Positions 24,716 through 33,770 of a stretch of 51,258 nt of DNA are shown here, one piece after another. The notes under the pieces were generated by a model that was not told the DNA's origin, did not search any database, and saw only the letters and a list, made by a program, of their open reading frames with translations. The stretch's first letter is position 1, and each line of letters starts with the position of its first letter. Source of the DNA: Methylobacterium sp. (GTDB lineage: Bacteria; Pseudomonadota; Alphaproteobacteria; Rhizobiales; Beijerinckiaceae); the NCBI GenBank assembly GCA_013823325.1, contig PNLY01000035.1, positions 1 through 51,258 on the forward strand. Direction: 5' to 3'. Position numbers and translations under genes: made by a program.

Positions 24716-26113
24716 GTGAACATCGAGAACCTGTTTGCGCTGAAGCCCAGCGCGACCGATCGCGTCATCTCCGCCGCTTTGGTCGGCGCCGGCGAATTCG
24801 GCGCGAGCTTCATCGGCCAGGCCCGGCGCGCCCCGCATATCGAACCGCGCGTCGTCTGCGACCTCGACATCGGCCGCGCCCGCAAGGCGGCGCTCGCCGG
24901 CGGCCTGAGCGAAAGCGAGATCGTCGACTGCCATAGCGCCGCCGAGGCCCAGGCGGCGCTCGGGCGCGGGCTGGTGGCGCTGATCGGCGATGCCGCCCAT
25001 CTGGAAGGGCTTGCCGTCGATGTCGTCGTCGAGGCCACTGGCGATCCGGAAGGCGCGGCGATGACCGCGCTCGCCGCTATCGAGGCCGGGCGGCATCTTG
25101 TCATGGTGACCAAGGAGGCCGAATGCATCATCGGCCCGATCCTCGCCCACCGCGCCAAGCAGAAGGGCGTCGTGCATACCCCGGTCGACGGCGACCAGCC
25201 CAGCCTGCTGATCGGCCTGATCGGCTGGGCCCACATGCTTGGCCTGCCGATCGTCGCCGCCGGCAAGTCGTCCGAATCAGATTTCGTCTGGGATCCCGAG
25301 GACGGCACCGTCACCGCCTGGGAGAAGGCCGTGCCGGCGGCCGATTTCGCCGCCGCTTTCGGCAAGCGCGGCAGCGATCCGCTCGCGCTGCTCGACGCCC
25401 GCGCCAGGCTGCCCTTCCCGCGCGCCACCGTGCCCGATCTCTGCGAGATGGGCATCGTGGCCAACCATACCGGGCTTATGCCTGACGTAGCTGCGATGCA
25501 TGCACCGATCGCCCGCACGACCGAATTGCCGAGCCTGTTCCGCCCGGCAGCCGAGGGCGGCCTGCTCTCCGGCACGGGCCGGGTCGACATGTTCAACTGC
25601 CTGAGACGGCCGGACGAGCTTTCGTTTGCCGGCGGCGTCTTCGTCATCGCCGAGACGCCAGATCTCGCCACCGGCAAGCTCTTTGCCGGCAAGGGCATCC
25701 CCTGCTCGCCGGATGGCCGCTATGTCCTGTTGCACAATCCGGTGCACCTGCTCGGAGCGGAAGCGCCAATGTCGGCGTTGTCGGCCGCGCTGCTCGGCCA
25801 GTCGACCGGCGGCGCCGAGGTGCTCCCGCGCGTCGACCTGACGGCGCGGGCGAGCCGCGACCTCGAGCCCGGCGAGACGCTGACCATGGGCTATCGCCAC
25901 GTCATCGAAGGGCTGGAGCCGCAATTGACCTCCGCCCGGCCGCTCGGGCCGAGCGAGCCGGTTCCCTATTACCTCACCGCCGGCCGGCCGGTGGTGCGCA
26001 AGGTCGCCCGCGGCGCCGTCGTCACCTGCGCCGACATCGCGCTCGACGAGACCACCACGCTGGTTCGCCTGCGCCGCGAGCAGGACGCGCTGTTCAACCC
26101 CGGCGCGCTTTGA
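24716..26113 (+). CDS. SAF-domain NAD(P)-dependent oxidoreductase, homoserine-dehydrogenase-like
   Basis: 465 residues. Residues about 18-160 form a Rossmann domain (AALVGAGEFGASF, VVVEATGDPEGAA, HLVMVTKEAECIIG). The middle resembles a homoserine-dehydrogenase catalytic domain. The last 80 residues (YYLTAGRPVVRKVARGAVVT and following) are a SAF-type beta-clip domain. This domain order recurs in uncharacterised sugar-acid and organic-acid catabolic loci. The start codon has no strong ribosome site. It is probably co-transcribed with the cyclase gene. The reaction is not known. Confidence 0.8.
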   Translation: MNIENLFALKPSATDRVISAALVGAGEFGASFIGQARRAPHIEPRVVCDLDIGRARKAALAGGLSESEIVDCHSAAEAQAALGRGLVALIGDAAHLEGLAVDVVVEATGDPEGAAMTALAAIEAGRHLVMVTKEAECIIGPILAHRAKQKGVVHTPVDGDQPSLLIGLIGWAHMLGLPIVAAGKSSESDFVWDPEDGTVTAWEKAVPAADFAAAFGKRGSDPLALLDARARLPFPRATVPDLCEMGIVANHTGLMPDVAAMHAPIARTTELPSLFRPAAEGGLLSGTGRVDMFNCLRRPDELSFAGGVFVIAETPDLATGKLFAGKGIPCSPDGRYVLLHNPVHLLGAEAPMSALSAALLGQSTGGAEVLPRVDLTARASRDLEPGETLTMGYRHVIEGLEPQLTSARPLGPSEPVPYYLTAGRPVVRKVARGAVVTCADIALDETTTLVRLRREQDALFNPGAL

Positions 26114-26115
26114 CT

Positions 26116-26146
26116 TTGCGGCAACATTCTGTATGCAGTATACAAT
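26116..26146 (+). promoter_or_regulatory. Promoter with overlapping GntR-like palindrome (site C)
   Basis: TTGCGG and TATACA with 17-base spacing, immediately after the SAF-gene stop. The palindromic sequence CTGTATGCAG (26129-26138), which resembles the reversed core of site B, and the wider inverted repeat TGTAT-GCAGT-ATACA overlap the -10. This would give the amidohydrolase-TRAP operon its own regulated start, about 130 bases before the first codon. Confidence 0.5.
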
Positions 26147-26276
26147 AATTGCCTGAACCTAATCGGACAGGCGACGCTGAGGAAACGATCGGGAGGCAGG
26201 GATGACGGGCGCAAGCACCGAACCGGCCGGGCGCAGCCCGAACCACACCTGCCTTCCGCCGCAGCGGAGCTAGGCC

Positions 26277-27242
26277 ATGGTGGCAAGCCCCGACCAACGC
26301 GCCCGCTTCCTCGCCTCCAGCGCCGATGACGATCTGCCGATCATCGACGCCCACCACCACTTCTTCGATCTCGCGCGCAATTATCACCCCTGGCTGACCG
26401 ACCACCCGGTCACCTTCCGCTATGGCGACTACAGCGCGATCAAGCGCGACTTCATGCCGGCCGACTACCAACGCGCGATCGACGGACATCTCGTCGTCGG
26501 CAGCGTGCTGATGGAAGGCGAATGGGATCCGCGCGATCCGATCGGTGAGATGCGCTGGGCGGCCGAGCTTGCGCACGAATATGGCCTGCCGAGCGCCGCG
26601 ATCGGCCAGATCTGGCTCGATCGCGAGGATGTCGGCGAGGTCGTCGCAGCCTATCGCGACATGCCGCTGGTCCGCAGCGTCCGACACAAGCCCAAGGCCG
26701 TCGCCCGCGCGGATCACAGCCCGGATTTCGTCGCGCCCGGCTCGATGCGCGACCGCACCTGGCGCGATGGCTATGCGCGGCTGGCCGGAGCCGGGCTCAG
26801 TTTTGATCTGCAGACGCCGTGGTGGCACCTCGATGAGGCGGCCGAGCTCGCCCGCGATTTCCGTGAGACCACCATCATCCTGAATCATGCTGGCCTGCCG
26901 GCCGATCGCAGCGCCGAGGGGCTCAAAGCCTGGCATGCGGCGCTGGACCGGCTGGCGCGAGAGCCGAACGTCGTCGCCAAGATATCCGGCATCGGCGTGC
27001 CCGGGCAGGCCTGGACGCTTAAGCTGCAGGCGCCGGTGATCGACGGTGTGATCGCGGCCTTCGGCATCGAGCGCTGCGCCTTCGCCAGCAATTTCCCGGT
27101 CGACAGCCTCTGCGCCTCGTTCGGCACGATCTTCGACGTGTTCAAGGCGGCGGTCCGTAAGCGGCCCGCGGCCGAGCGTCTCGCGCTTTTCCACGACAAC
27201 GCCGCGCGCTGGTACGGGCTCGCCGCCAACGGAGCCGCCTGA
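26277..27242 (+). CDS. Amidohydrolase-2 family protein, lactonase-like (COG3618 type)
   Basis: 321 residues of a metal-dependent TIM-barrel hydrolase. IIDAHHHFFDL carries the HxH metal motif (H26, H28), followed by YHPWL, as in L-fuconolactone and L-rhamnonolactone hydrolases. TTIILNHAGLPAD and FASNFPVDSL provide the later His and Asp ligands. Its stop overlaps the TRAP small-permease start (TGATG), so import and hydrolysis are coupled. The likely substrate is a lactone or a related cyclic ester, but this is inference. Confidence 0.85.
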   Translation: MVASPDQRARFLASSADDDLPIIDAHHHFFDLARNYHPWLTDHPVTFRYGDYSAIKRDFMPADYQRAIDGHLVVGSVLMEGEWDPRDPIGEMRWAAELAHEYGLPSAAIGQIWLDREDVGEVVAAYRDMPLVRSVRHKPKAVARADHSPDFVAPGSMRDRTWRDGYARLAGAGLSFDLQTPWWHLDEAAELARDFRETTIILNHAGLPADRSAEGLKAWHAALDRLAREPNVVAKISGIGVPGQAWTLKLQAPVIDGVIAAFGIERCAFASNFPVDSLCASFGTIFDVFKAAVRKRPAAERLALFHDNAARWYGLAANGAA

Positions 27243-27784
27243 TGAAACTACGCGCTCTGCTCCTGCGCCTGACCGAGGATGTGCTGATCGCCGGCTTCGT
27301 CGTGATGATCGCCATGGTCTTCGGCAATGTCGTGCTGCGCTATGCCTTCAGCTCCGGCATCATCTCCTCGGAGGAATTGTCGCGGCTGATCTTCGTCTGG
27401 CTGACTTTCGGCGGCGCCTTCCTGGTGGCGAAGGATGGCCAGCATCTCGGCATGACCACCTTCGTCACCATGCTCGGCCGCAATGGCCGCTGGTGGTGCC
27501 GGCTCGCGGTCGAGGCGTTGTCCTTGCTCTGCATGGGCATGCTGGTCGTCGGCTGCTGGCAGCAGGGCGTGATCAATATCGAGAACCACCAGCCGGTCAC
27601 CGGCGTGCCCGTCGCGGTGACCTATCTCGCCGGCTTTGTCGGCGGCCTCGGCATCGGCGCGCTCAATCTGATCGCACTCGCACGGCTGCTGACCGGCCGC
27701 ATGCCCGATGACGAGCTCGTCGTCGGGGCGGAATCGGAAGAGCTCACCGCCTTCGAGAACCAGCAGGCGGCGGAGAAGCGCTGA
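27242..27784 (+). CDS. dctQ: TRAP transporter small permease (DctQ)
   Basis: 180 residues with four predicted membrane segments. VFGNVVLRYAFSSGIISSEE followed by LSRLIFVWLTFGGAFLVAK is the DctQ signature. It overlaps its neighbours on both sides by single bases (TGATG). It associates with DctM to form the membrane part of a sodium-dependent carboxylate importer. Confidence 0.93.
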   Translation: MKLRALLLRLTEDVLIAGFVVMIAMVFGNVVLRYAFSSGIISSEELSRLIFVWLTFGGAFLVAKDGQHLGMTTFVTMLGRNGRWWCRLAVEALSLLCMGMLVVGCWQQGVINIENHQPVTGVPVAVTYLAGFVGGLGIGALNLIALARLLTGRMPDDELVVGAESEELTAFENQQAAEKR

Positions 27785-29067
27785 TGACCGTCTTCATCTT
27801 CCTGGGCTCGCTGATCGGGGCGATGGCGCTCGGCATGCCGATCGCGATGGCGCTGCTGGTCTGCGGCGTCGCGCTGATGCTGCAGCTCGGCACGTTCGAC
27901 TCGCAGATCCTGGCGCAGAACCTGATCGGCGGCGCCGATTCCTTCCCGCTGATGGCGGTGCCCTTCTTCATGCTCGCCGGCGAACTGATGAATGCCGGCG
28001 GCCTGTCGCGCCGGATCATCGCGCTGGCGGTGACGCTCGTCGGCCATGTCCGCGGCGGGCTCGGCTATGTCGCGGTGCTGGCGGCACTGGTCATGGCGAG
28101 CATTTCCGGCTCGGCCGTCGCCGACACCGCCGCGCTCGCGGCGATCCTGCTGCCGATGATGCGCCAGGCCGGCTACAACCTGCCGCGCGCCGCCGGACTG
28201 ATCTCGGCCGGCGGCATCATCGCGCCGGTGATCCCGCCCTCGATCGGCTTCGTCGTCTTCGGCGTCGCCGCGGGCGTCTCGATCACGCGGCTGTTTCTGG
28301 CAGGCGTCGTGCCCGGCATCCTGATGGGCCTCGCCCTGATCCTGACCTGGTACATCGTCGCCCGCGACGAGCCGGCCGCCCGTGCAAAGCGCGCCGACCT
28401 GCGGGAGGTCGGCCAGGCGGTTCTCGACGGGCTCTGGGCGCTCGGCCTGCCGTTCCTGATCATCGGCGGTATGAAGGCCGGCGCCTTCACGCCGACCGAA
28501 GCAGCGGTGGTCGCGGCGGTCTATTCCGCCTTCGTCGGCGGCTTCATCTATCGCGAGCTGAAGCTCCAGCATCTGCGCCCTGCCCTGCTGGCGGCACTGA
28601 AGACCTCGGCGGCGGTGATGTTCCTGGTCGCGGCGGCGATGGTCTCGGCCTGGCTGATCACCATCGCCGACATCCCGGGCCAAGTCGCCGCGCTGCTCGG
28701 CCCGCTGATCGAGTACAAGACGCTGCTGATGCTGGCGATGATGCTGCTCGTCGTCGTCGTCGGCACGGCGCTCGACTTCATCCCGACCGTGCTGATCCTG
28801 ACGCCGGTGCTGATGCCGATCGTCAAGCAGGCCGGGATCGACCCGGTCTATTTCGGCGTGATGTTCATCATTAACAACGCCATCGGCCTGCTCACCCCGC
28901 CGGTCGGCACGGTGCTCAACGTCGTCTGCGCCGTCGGCCGCATCCCGATGGACCGCGTCATCAAGGGGGTAATGCCCTTCCTGCTGGCGCAGATCGCGGT
29001 GCTGCTGCTGCTGATCTTCGTGCCCGAGATCGTCACGGTCCCGGCGCGCTGGCTCTACGGGCGCTGA
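27784..29067 (+). CDS. dctM: TRAP transporter large permease (DctM)
   Basis: 427 residues with about eleven to twelve membrane segments, the standard length. Typical regions are GSLIGAMALGMPIAMALLVCG, MASISGSAVADTAALAAILLP, GGIIAPVIPPSIGFVVFG and NNAIGLLTPPVGTVLNVV. It carries the substrate/Na+ path of the TRAP system. It is translationally coupled to dctQ, with dctP 38 bases downstream. Confidence 0.95.
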   Translation: MTVFIFLGSLIGAMALGMPIAMALLVCGVALMLQLGTFDSQILAQNLIGGADSFPLMAVPFFMLAGELMNAGGLSRRIIALAVTLVGHVRGGLGYVAVLAALVMASISGSAVADTAALAAILLPMMRQAGYNLPRAAGLISAGGIIAPVIPPSIGFVVFGVAAGVSITRLFLAGVVPGILMGLALILTWYIVARDEPAARAKRADLREVGQAVLDGLWALGLPFLIIGGMKAGAFTPTEAAVVAAVYSAFVGGFIYRELKLQHLRPALLAALKTSAAVMFLVAAAMVSAWLITIADIPGQVAALLGPLIEYKTLLMLAMMLLVVVVGTALDFIPTVLILTPVLMPIVKQAGIDPVYFGVMFIINNAIGLLTPPVGTVLNVVCAVGRIPMDRVIKGVMPFLLAQIAVLLLLIFVPEIVTVPARWLYGR

Positions 29068-29105
29068 CGCGCCCGCCCGAACGACAACACAGGGAGGAGA
29101 CGTTC

Positions 29106-30101
29106 ATGACCATCACCCGCAGGACTGCCATCACCGGCGCTGGCGCCGGCATCGCCCTCTTCGCCATCGGCCGCCCGGCCCTGGCGCAGGCGACGAAATT
29201 GCGCTTCGCCCATCCGCATCCGGAAGCCGATAGCTGGCACAAGGCGGCGCTGCTCTTCGCCGAACAGGTCAAGGCCAAGAGCCAGGGCCGCTACGAGGTC
29301 CAGGTCTTCGCTAACGGCGCGCTCGGCTCGGACGCGCAGACGATCAGCGCGGTGCGCGGCGGTTCGCTCGACATCTGCCTGACCGGCAACCCGTTCTTCA
29401 CCGGCCTCGCCCCCAAGCTCAACGTGCTCGACCTGCCCTTCCTGATCCAGAGCCGCAAGCATGCGGCGGCCGTGATGGACGGCCCGATCGGCGATGGCCT
29501 GCGCAAGGAGCTTGAAGGCTCGAACCTCAAGGCGCTCGCCACCTGGGAGATCGGCTGGCGCAATCTCACGAACAACCGGCGCCCGGTCGCGACCGCCAAC
29601 GACATCAAGGGGCTGAAAATCCGCACCACGCCGAACCCGGCCCATATCAAGGCCTTCCAGCTGCTCGGCGCCATCCCGACGCCGATGGCCTTCACCGAAC
29701 TCTTCACCGCGCTGGAGACCGGCACCGTCGACGGCCAGGAGAATCCGGTGACGCTGATCCTCAACGCCAAGTTCAACGAGGTGCAGAAGCATCTCTCGCT
29801 GACGCGCCACGCCTTCACCACCGGCCCGGTCGTGATGAACAAGGGCAAGTTCGACGCGATGCCGGCCGACATCCAGCAACTGCTCGCCTCGATCGCCCTC
29901 GAATGCGCCGGCATCCAGCGCAAGATGAACGAGGACACGGAAGGCTCGAGCCTCGACGCGCTGAAGAAGGCCGGCATGCAGGCGGTCGAGAATCCCGATC
30001 GCGATTCCTTCGCCAAGGTCGTCACCGCCGAGGTCGAGAAGGAGTTTGTCGGCAAGTACGGCAGCGACGTGCTGGACGCGATCAAGAAGACTGCGGTCTG
30101 A
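29106..30101 (+). CDS. dctP: TRAP transporter substrate-binding protein (DctP family)
   Basis: 331 residues. ITRRTAITGAGAG and a short hydrophobic run ending LALAQ form an export signal with a twin-arginine look. The binding fold shows LRFAHPHPEADSWHKAALLF, the conserved Arg region in GLKIRTTPNP (the carboxylate-binding Arg of the family), and AFTELFTALETGTVDGQENP. It supplies an organic acid, probably carboxylate-bearing, to DctQM. AGGGAGGAG precedes the start. It is last in its operon, and a dispersed inverted repeat follows. Confidence 0.94.
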   Translation: MTITRRTAITGAGAGIALFAIGRPALAQATKLRFAHPHPEADSWHKAALLFAEQVKAKSQGRYEVQVFANGALGSDAQTISAVRGGSLDICLTGNPFFTGLAPKLNVLDLPFLIQSRKHAAAVMDGPIGDGLRKELEGSNLKALATWEIGWRNLTNNRRPVATANDIKGLKIRTTPNPAHIKAFQLLGAIPTPMAFTELFTALETGTVDGQENPVTLILNAKFNEVQKHLSLTRHAFTTGPVVMNKGKFDAMPADIQQLLASIALECAGIQRKMNEDTEGSSLDALKKAGMQAVENPDRDSFAKVVTAEVEKEFVGKYGSDVLDAIKKTAV

Positions 30102-30117
30102 GGAGACAGACGCCAAC

Positions 30118-30214
30118 GCCGTCATGCTCGCCCTTGTGGCGAGCATCCACGTCTTGAACATTGCCCTCTATCGGCGAAGACATGAATGGTCGAGACAAGC
30201 CCGACCATGACGGC
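30118..30214. repeat. Dispersed intergenic inverted repeat, type B
   Basis: About 97 bases. The left arm starts GCCGTCATGCTCGCCCTTG and the right arm, read in reverse, GCCGTCATGGTCGGGCTTG, an imperfect inverted repeat of some 43 bases. Within the left arm, ATGCTCGCC and GGCGAGCAT form a perfect 9-pair hairpin (30124-30146). It lies just after dctP and could act as a 3' stabiliser or terminator. GTCATG-CTCG elements are frequent between genes in Hyphomicrobiales. The rest of the gap to 30387 shows nothing I can name. Confidence 0.65.
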
Positions 30215-30387
30215 AAGGCTGACGCGATCGGGACCGAATTTCTCTGACTTCCGAGCCAACAGAAACGAACTCTCTACGCTAACCGGCATCCAGAGATAGT
30301 TCTCGGCTTTTTGCGCGGCGCCATGGCGCAGCCGCCGACGCAGGCATAGCTGAGCCTCCACTGAGCAACCGCCTGCCGAGGCCAGCC

Positions 30388-31713
30388 ATGACGACCGCGC
30401 GCCAACTTCATCTCGGGGCCTTCATGCGTCCCGTCAGCATCCATACCGGCGCCTGGCGCTATCCCGGCGCCTATCCCGATGCGAACTTCAACTTCGGCCA
30501 TCTGAAGCGTTTCGCTCAGAAGCTCGAGGCCGGCAAATTCGACGCCTTCTTCATGGCCGATCATCTCGCCGTGCTGAACATGCCGGTCGAGGCGCTGAAG
30601 CGCAGCCATACGGTAACCTCGTTCGAGCCGTTCACCCTGCTCTCGGCGCTGGCCGGCGCGACCGAGCGCATCGGCCTCGTCGCCACCGCCTCGACAACCT
30701 TCGACGCGCCCTATCACATCGCCCGGCGCTTCGCCTCGCTTGACCATATCAGCGACGGCCGCGCCGGCTGGAACATCGTCACCACCTCGAACCCGGACGC
30801 GGCCCTGAATTTCGGCCTCGACGCCCAGGTCGACCATGGCGAGCGCTATGACCGGGCGCGGGAGTTCTACGATGTCGTCACTGGGCTGTGGGATTCCTTC
30901 GCCGACGACGCCTTCATCCGCGATCGCGATAGGGGGCTCTATTTCGACCCGGATAAAATGCGGCGCATCGACCACAAGGGCGAGCACCTCTCGGTGCGCG
31001 GCCCGCTCAATATCGCGCGGCCGCCGCAGGGCTGGCCGGTGATCGTCCAGGCCGGCGCCTCGGAGCCCGGCCGCCAGCTCGCGGCCGAAACGGCCGAGGT
31101 CGTGTTCGCGGCGCATGGCACGCTTGCGGCCGGCCAGGCCTTCTATGCCGATGTTAAGGGCCGAATGGAGGCGATCGGCCGCAATCCCGACCATCTCAAG
31201 ATCCTGCCGGGCGTATTGACCGTCGTCGGCGACAGTGTCGAAGAGGCCCGCGAGAAGCGGGCATTGCTCGATTCCTTCGTGCACTACGACAGCGCCATCG
31301 CCTCGCTCTCGATCGCGCTCGGCCATGACGCCACCGGCTTCGACCCGGATGCGCCTCTCCCCGACATCCCTGAGACCAATCACAGCAAGAGTGGCCGCGA
31401 GCGGACGATCGAACTCGCCCGGCGCGAGAACCTGACCGTTCGCCAGCTCGCCCAGCGGCTCGGAGGCTATGGCGGACTCGCCTTCGTCGGCACGCCGAAG
31501 ACGATCGCCGACGAGATGGAGCAATGGTTGACCGAGCGCGGCAGCGACGGCTTCAACGTGATGTTCCCCTATCTGCCGGAAGGGCTCGACGACTTCGTCG
31601 ACAAGGTCGTGCCCGAATTGCAGCGGCGCGGCCTGTTCCGCCGGGAGTATCAGGGGCCGACATTGCGGGACCATCTCGGCCTGCCGCGGCCGGCCAATCG
31701 GCATTTCGCCTGA
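30388..31713 (+). CDS. LLM-class flavin-dependent monooxygenase (NtaA/SnaA/DszA family)
   Basis: 441 residues, the length of the two-component, FMNH2-dependent monooxygenases related to nitrilotriacetate and dibenzothiophene-sulfone monooxygenases. Motifs: GAWRYPGAYPDANFNFGHL, FDAFFMADHLAVLN, SFEPFTLLSALAGATERIGL, RFASLDHISDGRAGWNIVTT and VIVQAGASEPGR. No flavin reductase is adjacent. It follows the TRAP operon by about 290 bases on the same strand, so it may oxidise the same imported compound, but that is inference from position. Confidence 0.9.
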   Translation: MTTARQLHLGAFMRPVSIHTGAWRYPGAYPDANFNFGHLKRFAQKLEAGKFDAFFMADHLAVLNMPVEALKRSHTVTSFEPFTLLSALAGATERIGLVATASTTFDAPYHIARRFASLDHISDGRAGWNIVTTSNPDAALNFGLDAQVDHGERYDRAREFYDVVTGLWDSFADDAFIRDRDRGLYFDPDKMRRIDHKGEHLSVRGPLNIARPPQGWPVIVQAGASEPGRQLAAETAEVVFAAHGTLAAGQAFYADVKGRMEAIGRNPDHLKILPGVLTVVGDSVEEAREKRALLDSFVHYDSAIASLSIALGHDATGFDPDAPLPDIPETNHSKSGRERTIELARRENLTVRQLAQRLGGYGGLAFVGTPKTIADEMEQWLTERGSDGFNVMFPYLPEGLDDFVDKVVPELQRRGLFRREYQGPTLRDHLGLPRPANRHFA

Positions 31714-31929
31714 ACCATCCCCTGCGAGCCGCCACCGGGGATGATTTCGCCAATTGTCATCAAACCTTTGAACAGCCGTTTCATTGACCCGGCAGCGGCG
31801 ATTGCGAATGATCTGAAGATCGAGCCGCAGCGATGCGGGCCGGTCGCGGGATTTGCCGGAGCAGCTTGCACCGCGTCACCAAAGCTAAAAGCGCCACGAG
31901 ACTGTCGTGGGCTCCCAGTCTGGAGACGC

Positions 31930-32031
31930 ATGATGGTCTACGTGCTCTATTTCGCCACACGGCAGCTGCGGCGGCTTTCCGCCTTCCTGCTCTGGACGCG
32001 CAGCTGCCCCCCGCCCTCCGGCCGGCAATAG
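31930..32031 (+). CDS. Possible 33-residue small protein
   Basis: In the otherwise gene-free stretch between the monooxygenase and msrC there is an ATG with GGAG five bases upstream. It opens a 33-codon frame whose product begins MMVYVLYFATRQLRRL and is hydrophobic then basic. A small hairpin, CCACGA/TCGTGG, lies at 31894-31910 just before it. No family is recognised, and chance cannot be excluded. Nothing else is visible in 31714-32087. Confidence 0.25.
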   Translation: MMVYVLYFATRQLRRLSAFLLWTRSCPPPSGRQ

Positions 32032-32087
32032 CCCTCGCAAAATCCGCTCGGGCGGCGCATATCCAGCCTCGATTGACGGAGGCGACG

Positions 32088-32579
32088 ATGTTCCAGGCGG
32101 CGACGATATCGGCTAGCGACAAGCCCGGCTTCTACAGGGAGCTCATGCAGCAGCTCGAAGGCCTGCTTCATGGCGAGCGCGACGCGATCGCCAACGCCGC
32201 CAACCTCTCGGCGCTGCTCTATGATGCGATGCCGCGGCTGAACTGGGCCGGCTTCTACCTGATGCGCGACGGCGAGCTGGTGCTCGGCCCGTTCCAGGGC
32301 AAGCCGGCCTGCGTGCGCATCCCGGTCGGGCGCGGCGTCTGCGGCACTGCGGTTGCAAAGCGCGAGTCGGTATTGGTCGAGGACGTCCACGCCTTTCCCG
32401 GCCATATCGCCTGCGACGCCGCCTCGCGTTCCGAGCTGGTCGTGCCGCTGATCCGCGATGGCGAGGTCATCGGGGTGATCGATCTCGACAGCCCGGATCC
32501 CGGCCGTTTCGACACAGACGACCAGGCCGGCATCGAAGCGATCGCCAGCCTCTATCTCGAAGCCAGCGACCGCTTCTGA
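32088..32579 (+). CDS. msrC: Free methionine-(R)-sulfoxide reductase, GAF-domain type
   Basis: 163 residues forming one GAF domain that reduces free Met-R-sulfoxide in the cytoplasm. Three cysteines at C75, C85 and C109 have the same spacing (10 and 24) as the catalytic cysteines I recall for the E. coli enzyme (C84, C94, C118), in ACVRIPVGRGVCGTAVA and GHIACDAASRSELVVPL. The ATG chosen has GGAGG seven bases upstream. It converges on the aldo/keto reductase gene with four bases between the stops. Confidence 0.93.
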   Translation: MFQAATISASDKPGFYRELMQQLEGLLHGERDAIANAANLSALLYDAMPRLNWAGFYLMRDGELVLGPFQGKPACVRIPVGRGVCGTAVAKRESVLVEDVHAFPGHIACDAASRSELVVPLIRDGEVIGVIDLDSPDPGRFDTDDQAGIEAIASLYLEASDRF

Positions 32580-32583
32580 GAGT

Positions 32584-33630
32584 TCAGCCCGCCCGGCGCG
32601 GATCGGGCTTGCTGCGGTTGGCGCCCTGGCGCTCCAGCATCCAGCCGGGATATTCCTTCGGCAGCGCACTGACAGCGTCGAGCCTCCCCAACTCGTCGGC
32701 AGTGAACGAAATCTCGCTCGCAGCAATATTCTCGCTGAGCTGCTCAGGCCGCTTGGCGCCGACGATCACGCTGGTCACCGCCGGCTGGTGCAGCAGCCAG
32801 GCGAGCGCCACCTGCGCGACGCTGGCCTTGTGCGCCTCGGCGATCGGACGCATGGCGTCGATGACGTCATAGCCGCGCTCGCGATCGACGGGCGGGAAAT
32901 CGAAGCTGGCCCGCCTGCCCTCGCCGCCCTGCTCGTTGCGGCGGTCGTATTTGCCGGAAAGCAGGCCGCCGGCGAGCGGACTCCAGACCATCAATCCGAC
33001 CCGCTCGGACAGCAGCATCGGCGCGATCTCGCGTTCGAGGTCGCGCCCGGCGATGGTGTAGTAGGCCTGCAGCGAAGCGATGCGGGCGAGATGCCGCCGT
33101 TCGGAAATGCCGAGCGCCTTGGCGACCTGCCAGGCCGCCCAGTTCGAGACGCCGACATAACGCACCCGCCCCTGCCGGACGAGCGTGTCGAGTGCTTCAA
33201 TCGTCTCCTCCATCGGCGTGACGGTATCGAAGGCATGGATCTGATAGAGATCGATATGGTCGAGCTGGAGGCGCTTCAGGCTGGCCTTGGCCTGTTCGAG
33301 GATATGATAGCGGCTGGCGCCCGAGCCATTCGGCCCCTGCCCCATCCGGCCATAGACCTTGGTGGCGACCACGACCTCGTCGCGGGCGATGCCGAGATTG
33401 CGCAAAGCCTGGCCGGTGATCTGCTCGGAATTGCCCTCGGCATAGACATTGGCGGTGTCGATGAAGTTGATGCCGGCATCGAGCGCGGTCTTCACCAGCG
33501 CATCGGCCTCCTGTTGGTCGAGCCGGCCGATACTGCCCCAGATGCCGGCATCGCCGCCTCCGAAGGTCATGGTGCCCAGGCACAGTTCGGAGACGAGCAG
33601 GCCGGTCTGGCCAAGCGTTTGATAGCGCAT
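32584..33630 (-). CDS. Aldo/keto reductase
   Basis: 348 residues of an NADPH-dependent TIM-barrel oxidoreductase. The catalytic tetrad is visible as D and Y in FIDTANVYAEG, K in VVVATKVYGR, and H in LYQIHAFDT. SVIVGAKRPEQLSENI binds the cofactor near the C terminus. The frame is open 40 codons further upstream, but the family start is MRYQTLGQTGLLVSEL. It follows the DeoR gene on the same strand after 140 bases. That gap holds an inverted repeat (CGCAACG/CGTTGCG, 33741-33767). Substrate unknown. It could act on an aldehyde from the neighbouring aldolase. Confidence 0.9.
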   Translation of the reverse strand: MRYQTLGQTGLLVSELCLGTMTFGGGDAGIWGSIGRLDQQEADALVKTALDAGINFIDTANVYAEGNSEQITGQALRNLGIARDEVVVATKVYGRMGQGPNGSGASRYHILEQAKASLKRLQLDHIDLYQIHAFDTVTPMEETIEALDTLVRQGRVRYVGVSNWAAWQVAKALGISERRHLARIASLQAYYTIAGRDLEREIAPMLLSERVGLMVWSPLAGGLLSGKYDRRNEQGGEGRRASFDFPPVDRERGYDVIDAMRPIAEAHKASVAQVALAWLLHQPAVTSVIVGAKRPEQLSENIAASEISFTADELGRLDAVSALPKEYPGWMLERQGANRSKPDPRRAG

Positions 33631-33770
33631 GACGTGTCTCTTTCGACGATAGGATTTTTTCGACTGACGCGGCCGCGGCGGGAAACGCCCATATGGCGCG
33701 GGGCGGCCTCCCGAGAGGATAGGAGCCCGACCTGCCAGCGCGCAACGCACCGGCGCTCACCGTTGCGTGA

